From positions 1 to 64,000 of the forward strand of contig SAIX01000012.1 of assembly GCA_004028765.1 (NCBI GenBank): a stretch of 64,000 nucleotides of DNA, written 5' to 3'. The position numbers and the translations under genes are program-made. Positions 25,480 to 34,163 of the stretch are shown one piece after another. Positions within the stretch are counted from its first letter, which is position 1. Each line of letters starts with the position of its first letter. The notes below the pieces were generated by a model. The model saw nothing but the letters and a program-made list of their open reading frames with translations. It was not told the origin of the DNA and ran no database searches. Origin of the DNA: Chitinophagaceae bacterium. Lineage in GTDB: Bacteria; Bacteroidota; Bacteroidia; Chitinophagales; Chitinophagaceae.

Positions 25480-27534
25480 ATGCCGCCAGAGGACAAACAT
25501 ATCAAGTATATCCGCCAATCGTTTGCGAAGCTGCAAACCAAGGAGGATTTGCTGGATCTGCTTAATTATGCGAAGGATATAGTATATAAGGGTAAATCGA
25601 TCCCTTTTAGTCTGAGCCAACTTACCTGGTTTTCTAATCCGACGATCAACAAACGCAGGTATATCCGCTTTGAAGTATCGAAGAAAAGAAAAGGAGAAGT
25701 GCGTGTTATCCATGCACCTCGAAAAGGGCTAAAAGCTATCCAGAAATCTCTGGCCTATATACTGCAATCTGTGTTTGAGCCCGGTAAAGCAGCCACCGGT
25801 TTTGTATGGAATAAATCTGTAGTGGATAATGCGAGGGTACATGCTGGTAATTGGTATGTCTACAATCTCGATCTAAGAGATTTTTTTTCGAGCGTTGATC
25901 AGGCCAGGGTATGGAAATGTTTGCAGCTTCCACCTTTTAACATGCCCATCCAGGTGGCCAATATTGTGGCAGCACTATGTTGTACAAAAATGCAGGTAGA
26001 ACGAATGGATGATAAGGGAGAGTGGCAGAATGAGAAACGTAATGTATTACCACAAGGCGCGCCTACTTCGCCGGTTCTTTCCAATGTCGTGTGTCAGAAG
26101 TTGGATTACCTGCTCGCAGCAGTAGCTAAAAAGTATGGTGCTAAATACAGCCGATACGCTGATGATATCACATTCAGTTCCCTGCATAGTATTTACCAGC
26201 CGGATGGTGATTTTTTAAAAGAAGTTGCAAGAATCATTACGCAACAGCGCTTTCAAATCAAGGAAAGCAAAACGCGTCTCCAGAAGCAAGGATATCGACA
26301 GGAAGTAACCGGCCTTGTTGTCAATGAAAAACCGAACGTTTCCAAACGTTTTATTAAGGGGCTTCGCATGTGGTTGTATTACTGGGAATGTTATGGTTAT
26401 GCAAAGACACTCGAATATTTTAAGGAATATTATTCTGCAGACCGACCTCAAAACAAGATTCCTAACATGATTGACGTTATCCACGGCCGACTCGATTTTT
26501 TATCGATGGTGCGTGGTAAAGCAGATCCGTTATATCTGAAGTTAAAAAAGAGGTTCGATACGTTACTCCCTCCGACCGCAATTCAGAATCGTGAGATAGA
26601 AAAAGTCGGTTATCCTGAAATGGCCAATATCCGGCCACGGGAAACGATGGAGTTTCTGAAGCATTTTAAGTATGATGATGATTATCCGTTCAAACACCTA
26701 GTACATCAACCGATCGATCCAGAAAAATTCGATTTTTATGAGTTGTTGAAAGACGCTAAAAAAGAATTTATAAGAATATCGCGCACCTATGACAACAGGC
26801 TCGAACTTCCTAAAACTTTATACGAAGCGGTCAATGAGTTATTTCAGGTGCTAGAAACCAAGGGGCTTAAATACTTTAATGATAAGAAACTCCACCCGAT
26901 TCATGAACGGGAAACGGGTCGTATCATACAAAAATTCAAAAGGAACTACCGCTTTGGTAACGAGAAAAGTGAAACGACATCTTTAACCACTGTACTGGTA
27001 AGCGCCGCTGAAAACAGGAGATTTGTAGCTCATGAAGAGGGTGTCACATATAGTTTTAGTGTAGTGGATACTTCCGGGATCTTTCGTAAAGAACAATTAG
27101 TGTTTTTGCCGGATGAAAAACGCTTTAAAATAAAAGCGAATTTTTTTACCTGGGTGCCTAATGTAATCATTGCCTTCGGTGTTATGTTTGAAAATATCCT
27201 TAAGCATAGCAATGTGAACGGTGAGCGGCCCTTTGATCCCGCAAAAAAACAGATCCTGATCGATCTGAACAGACAGAAGCAAAAGGATTGTACTTCGATC
27301 ACCCTTTCTTTACTTGACAAAGAATCTCTGTGTAGCGCAAATGTTGATAGCATGTTGCGGAATCTGCGCCGCGAATTCCTGTCCGTATTAAAAGGGGTAT
27401 GTGATTTCAAGGTACAGTTTACAGATGAGGCAGGCCAGAGCTATGAAACCAGGGTCCTGCCATATGCTGAGGCTACTGAGAAAATTGATACAAATCCTGG
27501 TGGATTTAAATATGTATTTACATTTTACGATTAA
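25480..27534 (+). CDS. Retron reverse transcriptase with a long C-terminal, ATPase-like extension
   Basis: A 684-residue protein. Residues 1-360 are a retron-type reverse transcriptase: NARVH at 117-121 (the retron NAxxH motif), DLRDFFSSVD, LPQGAPTSPVLSN, YSRYADDITFSS (YADD at 226-229) and VTGLVVN (276-282, the VTG motif). Most retron enzymes end near residue 320-350. Here about 320 more residues follow. Their last 180 (FENILKHS at 570-577, SITLSLLDKES, then a closing GGFKYVFTF strand) recall the N-box and end of a histidine-kinase ATPase fold, but without clear glycine-rich boxes. The next gene starts 2 nt downstream. The RT call is firm; the ATPase call is tentative. Confidence 0.88.
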   Translation: MPPEDKHIKYIRQSFAKLQTKEDLLDLLNYAKDIVYKGKSIPFSLSQLTWFSNPTINKRRYIRFEVSKKRKGEVRVIHAPRKGLKAIQKSLAYILQSVFEPGKAATGFVWNKSVVDNARVHAGNWYVYNLDLRDFFSSVDQARVWKCLQLPPFNMPIQVANIVAALCCTKMQVERMDDKGEWQNEKRNVLPQGAPTSPVLSNVVCQKLDYLLAAVAKKYGAKYSRYADDITFSSLHSIYQPDGDFLKEVARIITQQRFQIKESKTRLQKQGYRQEVTGLVVNEKPNVSKRFIKGLRMWLYYWECYGYAKTLEYFKEYYSADRPQNKIPNMIDVIHGRLDFLSMVRGKADPLYLKLKKRFDTLLPPTAIQNREIEKVGYPEMANIRPRETMEFLKHFKYDDDYPFKHLVHQPIDPEKFDFYELLKDAKKEFIRISRTYDNRLELPKTLYEAVNELFQVLETKGLKYFNDKKLHPIHERETGRIIQKFKRNYRFGNEKSETTSLTTVLVSAAENRRFVAHEEGVTYSFSVVDTSGIFRKEQLVFLPDEKRFKIKANFFTWVPNVIIAFGVMFENILKHSNVNGERPFDPAKKQILIDLNRQKQKDCTSITLSLLDKESLCSANVDSMLRNLRREFLSVLKGVCDFKVQFTDEAGQSYETRVLPYAEATEKIDTNPGGFKYVFTFYD

Positions 27535-27536
27535 AT

Positions 27537-28130
27537 ATGAATAAGCTATTAGTAATCGATAATAGATTAGCGGAATGGGTGCATGACAAATACGATAAGG
27601 TAGAATTTGCTCGGTTTCCTGATGATTATTTTGATTGGGATGAGGAAGGCAACTACTGCCGTCCGCGTTTCGAAAAAAAGGAATTCGATTTTGTAATGAT
27701 GCACCATAGCCAGCTCAGCCCTAAACCGCTGCCTTCGAATTTTACCGAGCTGCTTTCTCTTGAGTTAGAAAACAAATTGATTTTTTTTAGCGGCGGAATC
27801 ACTAAAGAAGAACTGACGCTTGAGAATCCTGAGCTTCCATATAGTATTGCACTCAGAGATTCCATTGAACGTGGGTTTAGAAATTTTGCGCGTAAATCGA
27901 TTCGCGCCAACCAGTGGCTGATCGGCCTTTTTTTTGAGTCCTATATCCCATCGCTAATCCGATCCATTCAGGAAATGATGGATCGAGGAATAGATGTGTC
28001 GGTGGTCAAACAATCATCCCCTTTAAATGAACTACTACTCTTAAAGAATGTATTTGCTGGAACAGATCTATATGAAAAAATTATGCGGTTGAATGATCGC
28101 AATCTGATGGAAGAGCTCAAAAAACTTTAA
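27537..28130 (+). CDS. Pseudo-receiver-like protein of the retron operon
   Basis: A 197-residue protein placed 2 nt after the reverse transcriptase and 1 nt before the next gene. Its first 110 residues read like a degenerate response-regulator receiver: LLVIDNRLAEW (strand 1), FDFVMMHHSQL in place of strand 3 with its phospho-Asp, and NKLIFFSGGI as strand 4. The usual phosphorylated Asp appears to be replaced. The C-terminal half is helical. No family is recognised. I infer a regulatory or bridging partner between the ATPase-like extension of the RT and the receiver protein encoded downstream. Confidence 0.5.
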   Translation: MNKLLVIDNRLAEWVHDKYDKVEFARFPDDYFDWDEEGNYCRPRFEKKEFDFVMMHHSQLSPKPLPSNFTELLSLELENKLIFFSGGITKEELTLENPELPYSIALRDSIERGFRNFARKSIRANQWLIGLFFESYIPSLIRSIQEMMDRGIDVSVVKQSSPLNELLLLKNVFAGTDLYEKIMRLNDRNLMEELKKL

Positions 28131-28131
28131 C

Positions 28132-30039
28132 ATGCAGAGGATTATATTAACGGAACAGCCAGAAAAATATACTGTTGGATTTGACAATGTTGACATTGTT
28201 GATGTGGCGCCGTTGGTAGGAGAAGTTCCGGCCAATTGGAAGCTCTATGGACAGGAGTTTGGACCCTATATTATTTGCGAAAGCCTGCAGAGGGTCGATT
28301 CATTTGTAGCTATTGATTTTGGCATTACCTGCGTCAATCAATACTTACTGGCGCACCATGTGCTTTCGACGTTAAAAGATCCTGTCGTTGTTTTAGTAGC
28401 AGATGAAAATATTCCTAATCTTCAGTTAGCGAAAGATTTTGGGTTGTTGCGTAACGAAGGAATTGCGGTTATTCGGATTGAACAACTAAGCGAACTTTTC
28501 ACGGCACAGGAATTGCTGGAAAAATATGTTGAGCAATTTCACGATACATTTGATCCGAATCGGTATTTCAAAGAATCACCAGCTTTTTTCAAAATGGATC
28601 GTCACCAAATGATCAATGAGTGGGGAGCCATCAAATTGTTACTCAACCATGGACTTACGCTGCAGCAAATAGAAGCAGCTTATCCATTGCCCAAAACTGT
28701 TTTTTTTAAACAGAAATTGGCAAGTTTGAATATCGGAGAAACGTCGGTACTTTCTTTGAGCAGTTATCCGGAACTAAGTAAGCTGCAACAAGCAAAGGGT
28801 AATTTTTTATCAGCAGCAGCAGCGGTTCGTAAAATTTTGCTTATCGATGACAATGCGGATAAGGGGTGGCAATTTGCGTTACAACAGTTGTTCTCTTCTG
28901 CGCAAATAGACGTTTGCGCTTGCTACCAGGATGCTTGTGCTATTACGAATTTCGCGCAGTATGATCTTATTTTCCTTGATCTGCGATTGCCGGATGTTTT
29001 TGGCGGATCTTATCCTGATATTGAAAATGGTAAAAGTTTAATACGGGACATAAAAGCTAAACCCAATGCACGTTATATTCCTCTTATTGTGTTTACTGCG
29101 TCTCAGCAGGCAAGGACTATGCATGAAGTTCTTAATGGTGGTGCCGATGCTATGTATGTCAAAGAAGCACCCGATTGGGATTCGCAGCAATCTGTTCAGA
29201 ATTATCATGAATTCCTGGACATGCTTCAGTTGCAGATAAAAAAAGGAGCCGAATTAAAAATCTATTGGCAGGCAATCGTGCAAATTAAAAGCAACTTTTT
29301 ATCCCAGATCGCTAATCAACCTGGATTTGCATTTGAAGATCGGATTGAAGAAAGGTTAGAGATGTTTTACGGCTTGCTTAAAAAGAAATATGAGGAACTG
29401 GAGTATAACAAAACTATGTTTCATTTTTCTGCAGATATACTTGCATTTATCACGCTATGGAGTATCCTGAACGATATTCAGGAGGCGTATTTTGAAAAAG
29501 GACTTGGGGAGTCTTTTACGAAAGTGAAAAATTTTTCTACTACTCCTCCAAGCTATACCCCGGTACCTTTGGATAATTGGCGTATCAAGGGGCAAACGCC
29601 AGACAAATATTTCGTAGTCGAAAAGCCTATCATTGAGGAGAACATTACTGTGACTGGCAGCCGTTCAAGACCTGGCCTAGATTATATCAGGAGAGATATT
29701 TATTCGGATTTCCAAATCAACAGGACTTCTCCTTACTTCGGATTTGATCCTGCCGGATTTCAATTTCGAAAAGTAGATTACCGCACGAAATTGTTCGTGC
29801 AAATTGGGTTTCTTTTGATGGCCAAAAATGAGCTCATAGGCACCACTAAACAGGCAGGATATTTGCAGACACTACGCGATGCCAATGAGCAACGAAATAA
29901 GCTATACCTGACGCATGGGGAAGATGGTAGTAATTTTTACGCGGTAAAAGAAAAGGATAAGCATTTTTCGTCTGCAATCACGCTTGATTTGTTCAAGTTG
30001 GTAGCTTTTCTGCTAACCGGAAACGATACTATTATATGA
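28132..30039 (+). CDS. Receiver-domain protein with C-terminal HEPN-like motif, predicted retron effector
   Basis: A 635-residue protein. Residues about 233-347 form a complete receiver domain: KILLIDDN (acidic pair 239-240), DLIFLDLRLPD (phospho-Asp 283), IVFTAS (Thr322) and MYVKEAPD (Lys344). Residues 1-220 are an unassigned alpha/beta region. After a helical stretch (370-460), the C-terminus contains LRDANEQRNKLYLTHG, an R-N-x5-H motif (Arg588 to His595) like that of HEPN RNases. I infer phosphorylation-controlled RNA cleavage, with the retron acting as sensor. It is the last gene of the operon. No terminator with a T-run is evident after it. Confidence 0.6.
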   Translation: MQRIILTEQPEKYTVGFDNVDIVDVAPLVGEVPANWKLYGQEFGPYIICESLQRVDSFVAIDFGITCVNQYLLAHHVLSTLKDPVVVLVADENIPNLQLAKDFGLLRNEGIAVIRIEQLSELFTAQELLEKYVEQFHDTFDPNRYFKESPAFFKMDRHQMINEWGAIKLLLNHGLTLQQIEAAYPLPKTVFFKQKLASLNIGETSVLSLSSYPELSKLQQAKGNFLSAAAAVRKILLIDDNADKGWQFALQQLFSSAQIDVCACYQDACAITNFAQYDLIFLDLRLPDVFGGSYPDIENGKSLIRDIKAKPNARYIPLIVFTASQQARTMHEVLNGGADAMYVKEAPDWDSQQSVQNYHEFLDMLQLQIKKGAELKIYWQAIVQIKSNFLSQIANQPGFAFEDRIEERLEMFYGLLKKKYEELEYNKTMFHFSADILAFITLWSILNDIQEAYFEKGLGESFTKVKNFSTTPPSYTPVPLDNWRIKGQTPDKYFVVEKPIIEENITVTGSRSRPGLDYIRRDIYSDFQINRTSPYFGFDPAGFQFRKVDYRTKLFVQIGFLLMAKNELIGTTKQAGYLQTLRDANEQRNKLYLTHGEDGSNFYAVKEKDKHFSSAITLDLFKLVAFLLTGNDTII

Positions 30040-30044
30040 TGCAA

Positions 30045-30070
30045 TGTCCGATTTGACCAAAAGAGTGTCC
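30045..30070 (+). promoter_or_regulatory. Direct repeats with 21-bp period, candidate LytTR site
   Basis: TGTCC occurs at 30045-30049 and again at 30066-30070, exactly 21 bp apart. LytTR regulators bind two imperfect 9-bp repeats separated by about 12 bp, the same period. A LytTR gene starts 200 bp downstream. This is suggestive only. Confidence 0.3.
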
Positions 30071-30271
30071 AAACTGATAATTTTTCAGTAGGCGTTTATT
30101 CGCAATTTTAGCCGATTAAAACGACTGTTTTGCGACCCGATTACGATCATAAGCTTTTCCTGGACCAGCGGCTGCGTTACACCTTCCTGGTAGTGGCCAT
30201 GCTAACACTTCGACAGCGGTAGTTATTACGACTATTATCCACCTGTCTGTTTATTCGCTTATTCCCCTTTC

Positions 30272-30964
30272 ATGAATTGCCTGATTATTGATGATAATCC
30301 TAAGACCTCAGTGGTTCTTTCGGATCAATTACGCGGACTCCAAATAGTTGCACGGGTACATATCGCCGTGCAACCTTACCTGATCCGTTCGCTAATGGCG
30401 GTAGAGACAATTGATGTGGTTTTAATCCGCGTCCGACTTTGGAATTATGCAGTTTTTGAAAGATTGGAGTACATGCCACTAATCATTTTTCTATGTGGGG
30501 GAAAAGATAAACTGACGGACAAATCGGGTACATCAGTACCCTACCGTTTGCGGGAGCCATATTACCCTGCCGATATACAGTTACTATTTCGTCGCATAGC
30601 GTCTGAAAGGCTCATTGAATCACCATCCTATTTCTTTGTACGCAGTGAAGGCAGGTTTCATAGGGTGTTTTTTGAACATCTTGAGATGATAGAGCGCATG
30701 CAGATGGGTTATGTGAAGATATGGACGCGGTTTACGTTTTTCCTGGTGAGCACTACACTGAACCAACTTCTCCGGCAGGTGCCTGAAGGCCGTTTCATCC
30801 GAGTTAGTGATACGCTCATTCTTCCACTTTCAGAAGCGCGAACTATAGAAGGAGACAGTTATACGTATCGTGGACGCGAGATACTGTTGACTTTTCGTTT
30901 TGCTGCTGCTGCCAGAAAAGAAATGCAGCAGGCTGCTAACTGGTCGAGTTGGCCATCCAATTAG
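30272..30964 (+). CDS. LytTR-family regulator with a degenerate receiver domain
   Basis: A 230-residue protein. The N-terminal half begins like a receiver (MNCLIIDDNPKTS), but strand 3 reads DVVLIRVRLWN, with no Asp at the phosphorylation position, so it is probably not phosphorylated. The C-terminal half is a LytTR DNA-binding domain (FFVRSEGRFHRVFFEHLEMIERM, then RFIRVSDTLILPL). No LytS-type histidine kinase gene is adjacent. It could respond to a partner protein or ligand instead. It lies 230 bp after the retron operon and may be independent of it. Confidence 0.8.
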   Translation: MNCLIIDDNPKTSVVLSDQLRGLQIVARVHIAVQPYLIRSLMAVETIDVVLIRVRLWNYAVFERLEYMPLIIFLCGGKDKLTDKSGTSVPYRLREPYYPADIQLLFRRIASERLIESPSYFFVRSEGRFHRVFFEHLEMIERMQMGYVKIWTRFTFFLVSTTLNQLLRQVPEGRFIRVSDTLILPLSEARTIEGDSYTYRGREILLTFRFAAAARKEMQQAANWSSWPSN

Positions 30965-30992
30965 TTTTTTCTCATGTGCGTTTATATAACAG

Positions 30993-31014
30993 CCGGTGCG
31001 ATTCTTCGCACCGG
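30993..31014 (+). terminator. Hairpin between the LytTR gene and panD
   Basis: A perfect 9-bp stem CCGGTGCGA-ttct-TCGCACCGG, followed by AATTTTAAAAAG. It may terminate the LytTR transcript or act in the panD leader, 30 nt before the panD start. Confidence 0.5.
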
Positions 31015-31043
31015 AATTTTAAAAAGATGACCAAGGAATTGAT

Positions 31044-31421
31044 ATGATGATACAAGTATTAAGGGCCAAGATCCATCACGCCACCATCACAGAGGCTAAT
31101 CTGCAGTATGTAGGTAGCCTGACATTAGATGAAGACCTGATGGATGCGGCAGGCATGTTCGAATTTGAAAAGATACAGGTCGTGAACGTGAACAATGGCG
31201 AGCGGATTGAGACCTACCTGATCAAAGGAAAGAGAGGCAGCCAGGTCTGTTGCCTGAATGGGCCCGCAGCAAGAAAAGGTATGAAGGGAGATATGGTCAT
31301 CATTTTGAGTTATGGACTCGTGGAAATCGGTAAGGCTAAAACATGGTACCCGATCATCGTGCATCCGTTAGCAGGTAATCTATTACCTGCCGAACGTTCA
31401 GTAAAGACAGTTGATTCATAA
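31044..31421 (+). CDS. panD: Aspartate 1-decarboxylase
   Basis: A 125-residue pyruvoyl enzyme that converts L-aspartate to beta-alanine for pantothenate and coenzyme A synthesis. The self-cleavage site is visible in [16 protein letters not shown]: cleavage between Gly24 and Ser25 creates the pyruvoyl group. NGPAARKG and the G-D-x-V-I-I-L-S-Y segment ([10 protein letters not shown]) are typical. Length is normal for the family. Two ATG codons in tandem (31044, 31047) are possible starts. No other pantothenate gene is nearby, so it appears as a lone metabolic gene, perhaps a second copy, inside accessory DNA. Confidence 0.93.
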   Translation: MMIQVLRAKIHHATITEANLQYVGSLTLDEDLMDAAGMFEFEKIQVVNVNNGERIETYLIKGKRGSQVCCLNGPAARKGMKGDMVIILSYGLVEIGKAKTWYPIIVHPLAGNLLPAERSVKTVDS

Positions 31422-31549
31422 CAGGTATAGTTTTAGTTACAAGCAAGGACCAGGACTGCGGCGGTTTCAGCCCCGCCTGCAGTTCTTCCTTCAACAAGGC
31501 AATTTTCTCATGTTCGATGTTAGTTTTTGATAGACATTATTCGAGCAAC

Positions 31550-31578
31550 GGCCGGGATTTCTATCCTGGCCCCTTTTT
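31550..31578 (+). terminator. Rho-independent terminator-like hairpin
   Basis: GGCCGGGAT-ttct-ATCCTGGCC (nine pairs, one G-U) followed by CCTTTTTAAGAT, about 130 bp after panD. The interval 31422-31827 contains this hairpin, a second one at 31672 and no credible gene. Confidence 0.6.
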
Positions 31579-31671
31579 AAGATATTCCGAAAGGATTCGG
31601 CTACCAATACATGCAAGTCGCGCGATTTGCATCACCGGCGCCTCGCGAGTGCCGGGCTGGCATTAGCCGAC

Positions 31672-31702
31672 GGCGGGCGGATAAAACCGCCTGCCCATTT
31701 TT
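31672..31702 (+). terminator. Second hairpin with the same TTTTTAAGAT tail
   Basis: GGCGGGCGG-ataaaa-CCGCCTGCC (nine pairs, one G-U) followed by CATTTTTAAGAT. It is about 120 bp downstream of the previous hairpin and shares its tail, so it could be the 3' end of a short RNA starting between them. Confidence 0.45.
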
Positions 31703-31827
31703 AAGATCCTTTGTTCTTCCGGAAGATACCCATCTTCAGCAGGAACGGGAAGGTATTGCCCTGCCCCGGAACTCAATATGCATGTACGCCGGTGACGCTT
31801 CAGGTAGTCACCAAAACGTAAGCATAT

Positions 31828-33093
31828 ATGAAAAAAATGGTTTTACTACTGGGTGTCGTATTGGTACTCAGCTCTTGCAGGAAAATGATATCCAACAATC
31901 CTGCAGATCATGTCCGCACTATTCTTTCCGCACAACTCAGTGAGCCTGATCTCTTGTCGGTAAACTGGCAGAGTCTCCAATCTGCACCGTTAAGCAACCA
32001 TCACCGACTGTATCTTCTGCAGATGGGTAAAGAAAATATCGTACTTGAAACCAATGAGCAAGATGATTTTGTCAAAGGCGCTATTTACCAGACAGCAGGT
32101 AAAGTCAGTAAGGTAAATGGTAAGGGTGTTTTCAATGGAAGTTTTCAGTGGTCAGACCTGCAAAGAAATAATCACTTGCAGTATAGTATCGAAGACGGTG
32201 TGGTAAGCCAATTGCATACTTTCAAAGAAGTAGGTGCAAACGGGATCGGACAGCGGATCACGATGAAGGAATGTACTGACTGCACGCTCCCGGAGGTAAT
32301 CGTAGGTGCATCTTATCCGAGTGGTGGCGGCATTTCCTACGGCGCATGGTTGAGCCTGCTTTCGATGTTCAATATGGGCGGCCCTGCGGATTATATACTT
32401 ATCGACTGGTCAAGCGGTGGCGGCGGTGGTGGTGTTAACTCGGCTCCGGTAATCACCATCGATTTGGAGGCGCCGGAAAACAAAACTAAAATAGAGCCTA
32501 AGAAATATACAGACTGCTTTGGTTCTATTCCCGATAACAGCACTACGCTCTATACAGTAACTATTTCTACCGATCTGCCCAGCGATGGACATCCTGAAAT
32601 CTTTTATAACTGGCATGATATGTCTCCCGGTCATGCTTTTGTTGAACTGAACAAATCCACTCCTTATGGAGGTGTGGCGCAAAGCTTTGGATTTTATCCT
32701 ACCAGCAGTTACAAACTCCTTCCGCTCGATAATAGTACCAGCTTAGCTGCAAAAGTTGTCGACGACGGGGGGCATGAATACCAGGCACGTTATACCATTT
32801 CGGTAACGGCTTCACAATTCCAGGCCGCGGTCTACGCAGTTAATAATGCACGTGACTTATACAATGTGGGTCTGTATAACTGTACAGATTTTGCACTCGA
32901 TGTGTTTAATGCAGCAGGTGGCAATCTCACTATCCCAAAACATGCGATCCCCGGATTTGAAGTAGATGGCGGCAGTAATACACCGCAGGGATTATATGAG
33001 AAGATTCAGTCCCTGAAAAATAGCGGCACCACCGGTACGACTACTACCAACAGCAAAGAATATGGCGGTAGCAGTAAAGGACCTTGTAATTAA
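31828..33093 (+). CDS. Lipoprotein with a possible permuted papain-like domain
   Basis: A 421-residue lipoprotein (signal LGVVLVLSSCRK, lipidated Cys near 17). Residues 20-170 are beta-rich. A Ser/Gly-rich linker (SSGGGGGG) precedes the C-terminal domain, which has SPGHAFVELNK and, 75 residues later, YNCTDFALDVFNAAG. A His followed later by an N-C-T-D-F Cys is a pattern I associate with permuted papain-like peptidases or amidases, including domains found in secreted effectors. A Ser/Thr-rich tail closes the protein. The substrate is unknown. A small membrane protein follows 15 nt downstream. Confidence 0.55.
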   Translation: MKKMVLLLGVVLVLSSCRKMISNNPADHVRTILSAQLSEPDLLSVNWQSLQSAPLSNHHRLYLLQMGKENIVLETNEQDDFVKGAIYQTAGKVSKVNGKGVFNGSFQWSDLQRNNHLQYSIEDGVVSQLHTFKEVGANGIGQRITMKECTDCTLPEVIVGASYPSGGGISYGAWLSLLSMFNMGGPADYILIDWSSGGGGGGVNSAPVITIDLEAPENKTKIEPKKYTDCFGSIPDNSTTLYTVTISTDLPSDGHPEIFYNWHDMSPGHAFVELNKSTPYGGVAQSFGFYPTSSYKLLPLDNSTSLAAKVVDDGGHEYQARYTISVTASQFQAAVYAVNNARDLYNVGLYNCTDFALDVFNAAGGNLTIPKHAIPGFEVDGGSNTPQGLYEKIQSLKNSGTTGTTTTNSKEYGGSSKGPCN

Positions 33094-33108
33094 TCTAAAA
33101 TCAACACC

Positions 33109-33492
33109 ATGAAACAATCCACGGTCACTACTATCATGACTCATCCATTTCTGCAATGCTTAAGTTTTTGTATCATCCTGATCAACGGCCAGGTATTTGC
33201 TGCACCGTATGGCTGGTATATCCGTTATGCGATGCCGGATGGTGAGTGGTTCGCCTATATTGGCGCTGCAGGAATTCTTGTTACTGCTATCAGCATTTTC
33301 GGGTTAAGAAAAATTTTGCAGGGTACGGGTCTATTACTCATGTGGCTGTCGCTGATCCTCTTTATTGCGCAGACCACCCATGCAATGCGCTCGCAGCTGG
33401 TTGATGGACCGTTTGCACCTATCACGTACCTACTCTTTGTGGTAGTGACCGTGTTGATTGTTACAAACTATATAAAATGGAAGAGCTATTGA
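33109..33492 (+). CDS. Small integral membrane protein
   Basis: A 127-residue protein with about four hydrophobic segments: LQCLSFCIILINGQVFAA, WFAYIGAAGILVTAISIFG, GLLLMWLSLILFIAQT and ITYLLFVVVTVLIVTNYI. No family is recognised. It follows the papain-like lipoprotein by 15 nt and overlaps the Crp/Fnr-like gene by 16 nt, so all three are probably one transcript. It could be an immunity protein for the lipoprotein's domain, but that is speculation. Confidence 0.55.
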   Translation: MKQSTVTTIMTHPFLQCLSFCIILINGQVFAAPYGWYIRYAMPDGEWFAYIGAAGILVTAISIFGLRKILQGTGLLLMWLSLILFIAQTTHAMRSQLVDGPFAPITYLLFVVVTVLIVTNYIKWKSY

Positions 33493-34049
33493 AGCTGCTG
33501 CAAGGATTTCATCCTGTTGCAGATGAGTTACAAATATTTTTATTGCACCACTTACCCAAAGAAACCCATCGTGCGAATAAGATCATCTTACACGAGGGGG
33601 AAGTATGTGATTGGGTGGCATTCGTGGAACGCGGTCTCATTAAAATCTATTATGAGTGCGATGATATGAGCGAACGTATTGTGTGGTTTCACAAAGAAGG
33701 CGATGTAATCGGTTCGATGAAGAGCTATTACTCTGGACTTCCATCGAAGCTTACTATACGGGCGATGGAGGAAACGCATATCCGGAAGATACGGCGTGCA
33801 GAGTTAGATGCGCTGATGGCTAAGTTCCCGGAATTTAATATCAATGCGCGGAAGATCACCGAACTGTATTATGCCATGAGCGAGGATCATGTAATCCTGC
33901 TGGCGATGCCGCCAAAAGAACGGTATAAAAAACTGCAGGAGGAGTATCCGTGGATACTGGAAGATAAACGGATCAAGGATTATATGGTGGCGGCGTATCT
34001 GGGGATTAATAAAGCTACCTTAAGCCTCTATCGGAACGGAGGAGCTTAA
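33477..34049 (+). CDS. Crp/Fnr-family transcriptional regulator
   Basis: A 190-residue protein with a cyclic-nucleotide-binding-type beta roll (IILHEGEVCDWVAFVERGLIKIYYE, then WFHKEGDVIGS) and a C-terminal HTH (KDYMVAAYLGINKATLSLYRN). Bacteroidota carry many such proteins with unknown ligands. The residues around GDVIGS do not clearly match a cAMP pocket. It overlaps the preceding membrane protein gene by 16 nt. A long hairpin follows its stop. Confidence 0.85.
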   Translation: MEELLKLLQGFHPVADELQIFLLHHLPKETHRANKIILHEGEVCDWVAFVERGLIKIYYECDDMSERIVWFHKEGDVIGSMKSYYSGLPSKLTIRAMEETHIRKIRRAELDALMAKFPEFNINARKITELYYAMSEDHVILLAMPPKERYKKLQEEYPWILEDKRIKDYMVAAYLGINKATLSLYRNGGA

Positions 34050-34075
34050 ATGAGCTAAATGTTATCACAGTAATT

Positions 34076-34109
34076 GCATAATAACAAGTAAATTGTTATT
34101 ATGCTTTTT
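34076..34109 (+). terminator. Terminator hairpin after the Crp/Fnr-like gene
   Basis: A perfect 12-bp inverted repeat GCATAATAACAA-gtaaa-TTGTTATTATGC followed by TTTTT. It can also read as an operator-like site, because its core ATAACAA...TTGTTAT recurs upstream of the next operon at 34164. Confidence 0.6.
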
Positions 34110-34163
34110 AGTTTAAATTATTGATATATATTAAGTTGTGAATAAATTAACATATTTTGCATT

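Noticed and set aside
25480-27534. Group II intron or diversity-generating retroelement reverse transcriptase
   Set aside because: No maturase domain or intron structure, and no template/variable repeat pair. NAxxH, VTG and the a1/a2 RNA identify a retron.
31611-31943. 110-residue plus-strand ORF before the lipoprotein
   Set aside because: It runs through a terminator hairpin and overlaps the lipoprotein signal peptide in another frame. Its composition is not protein-like.
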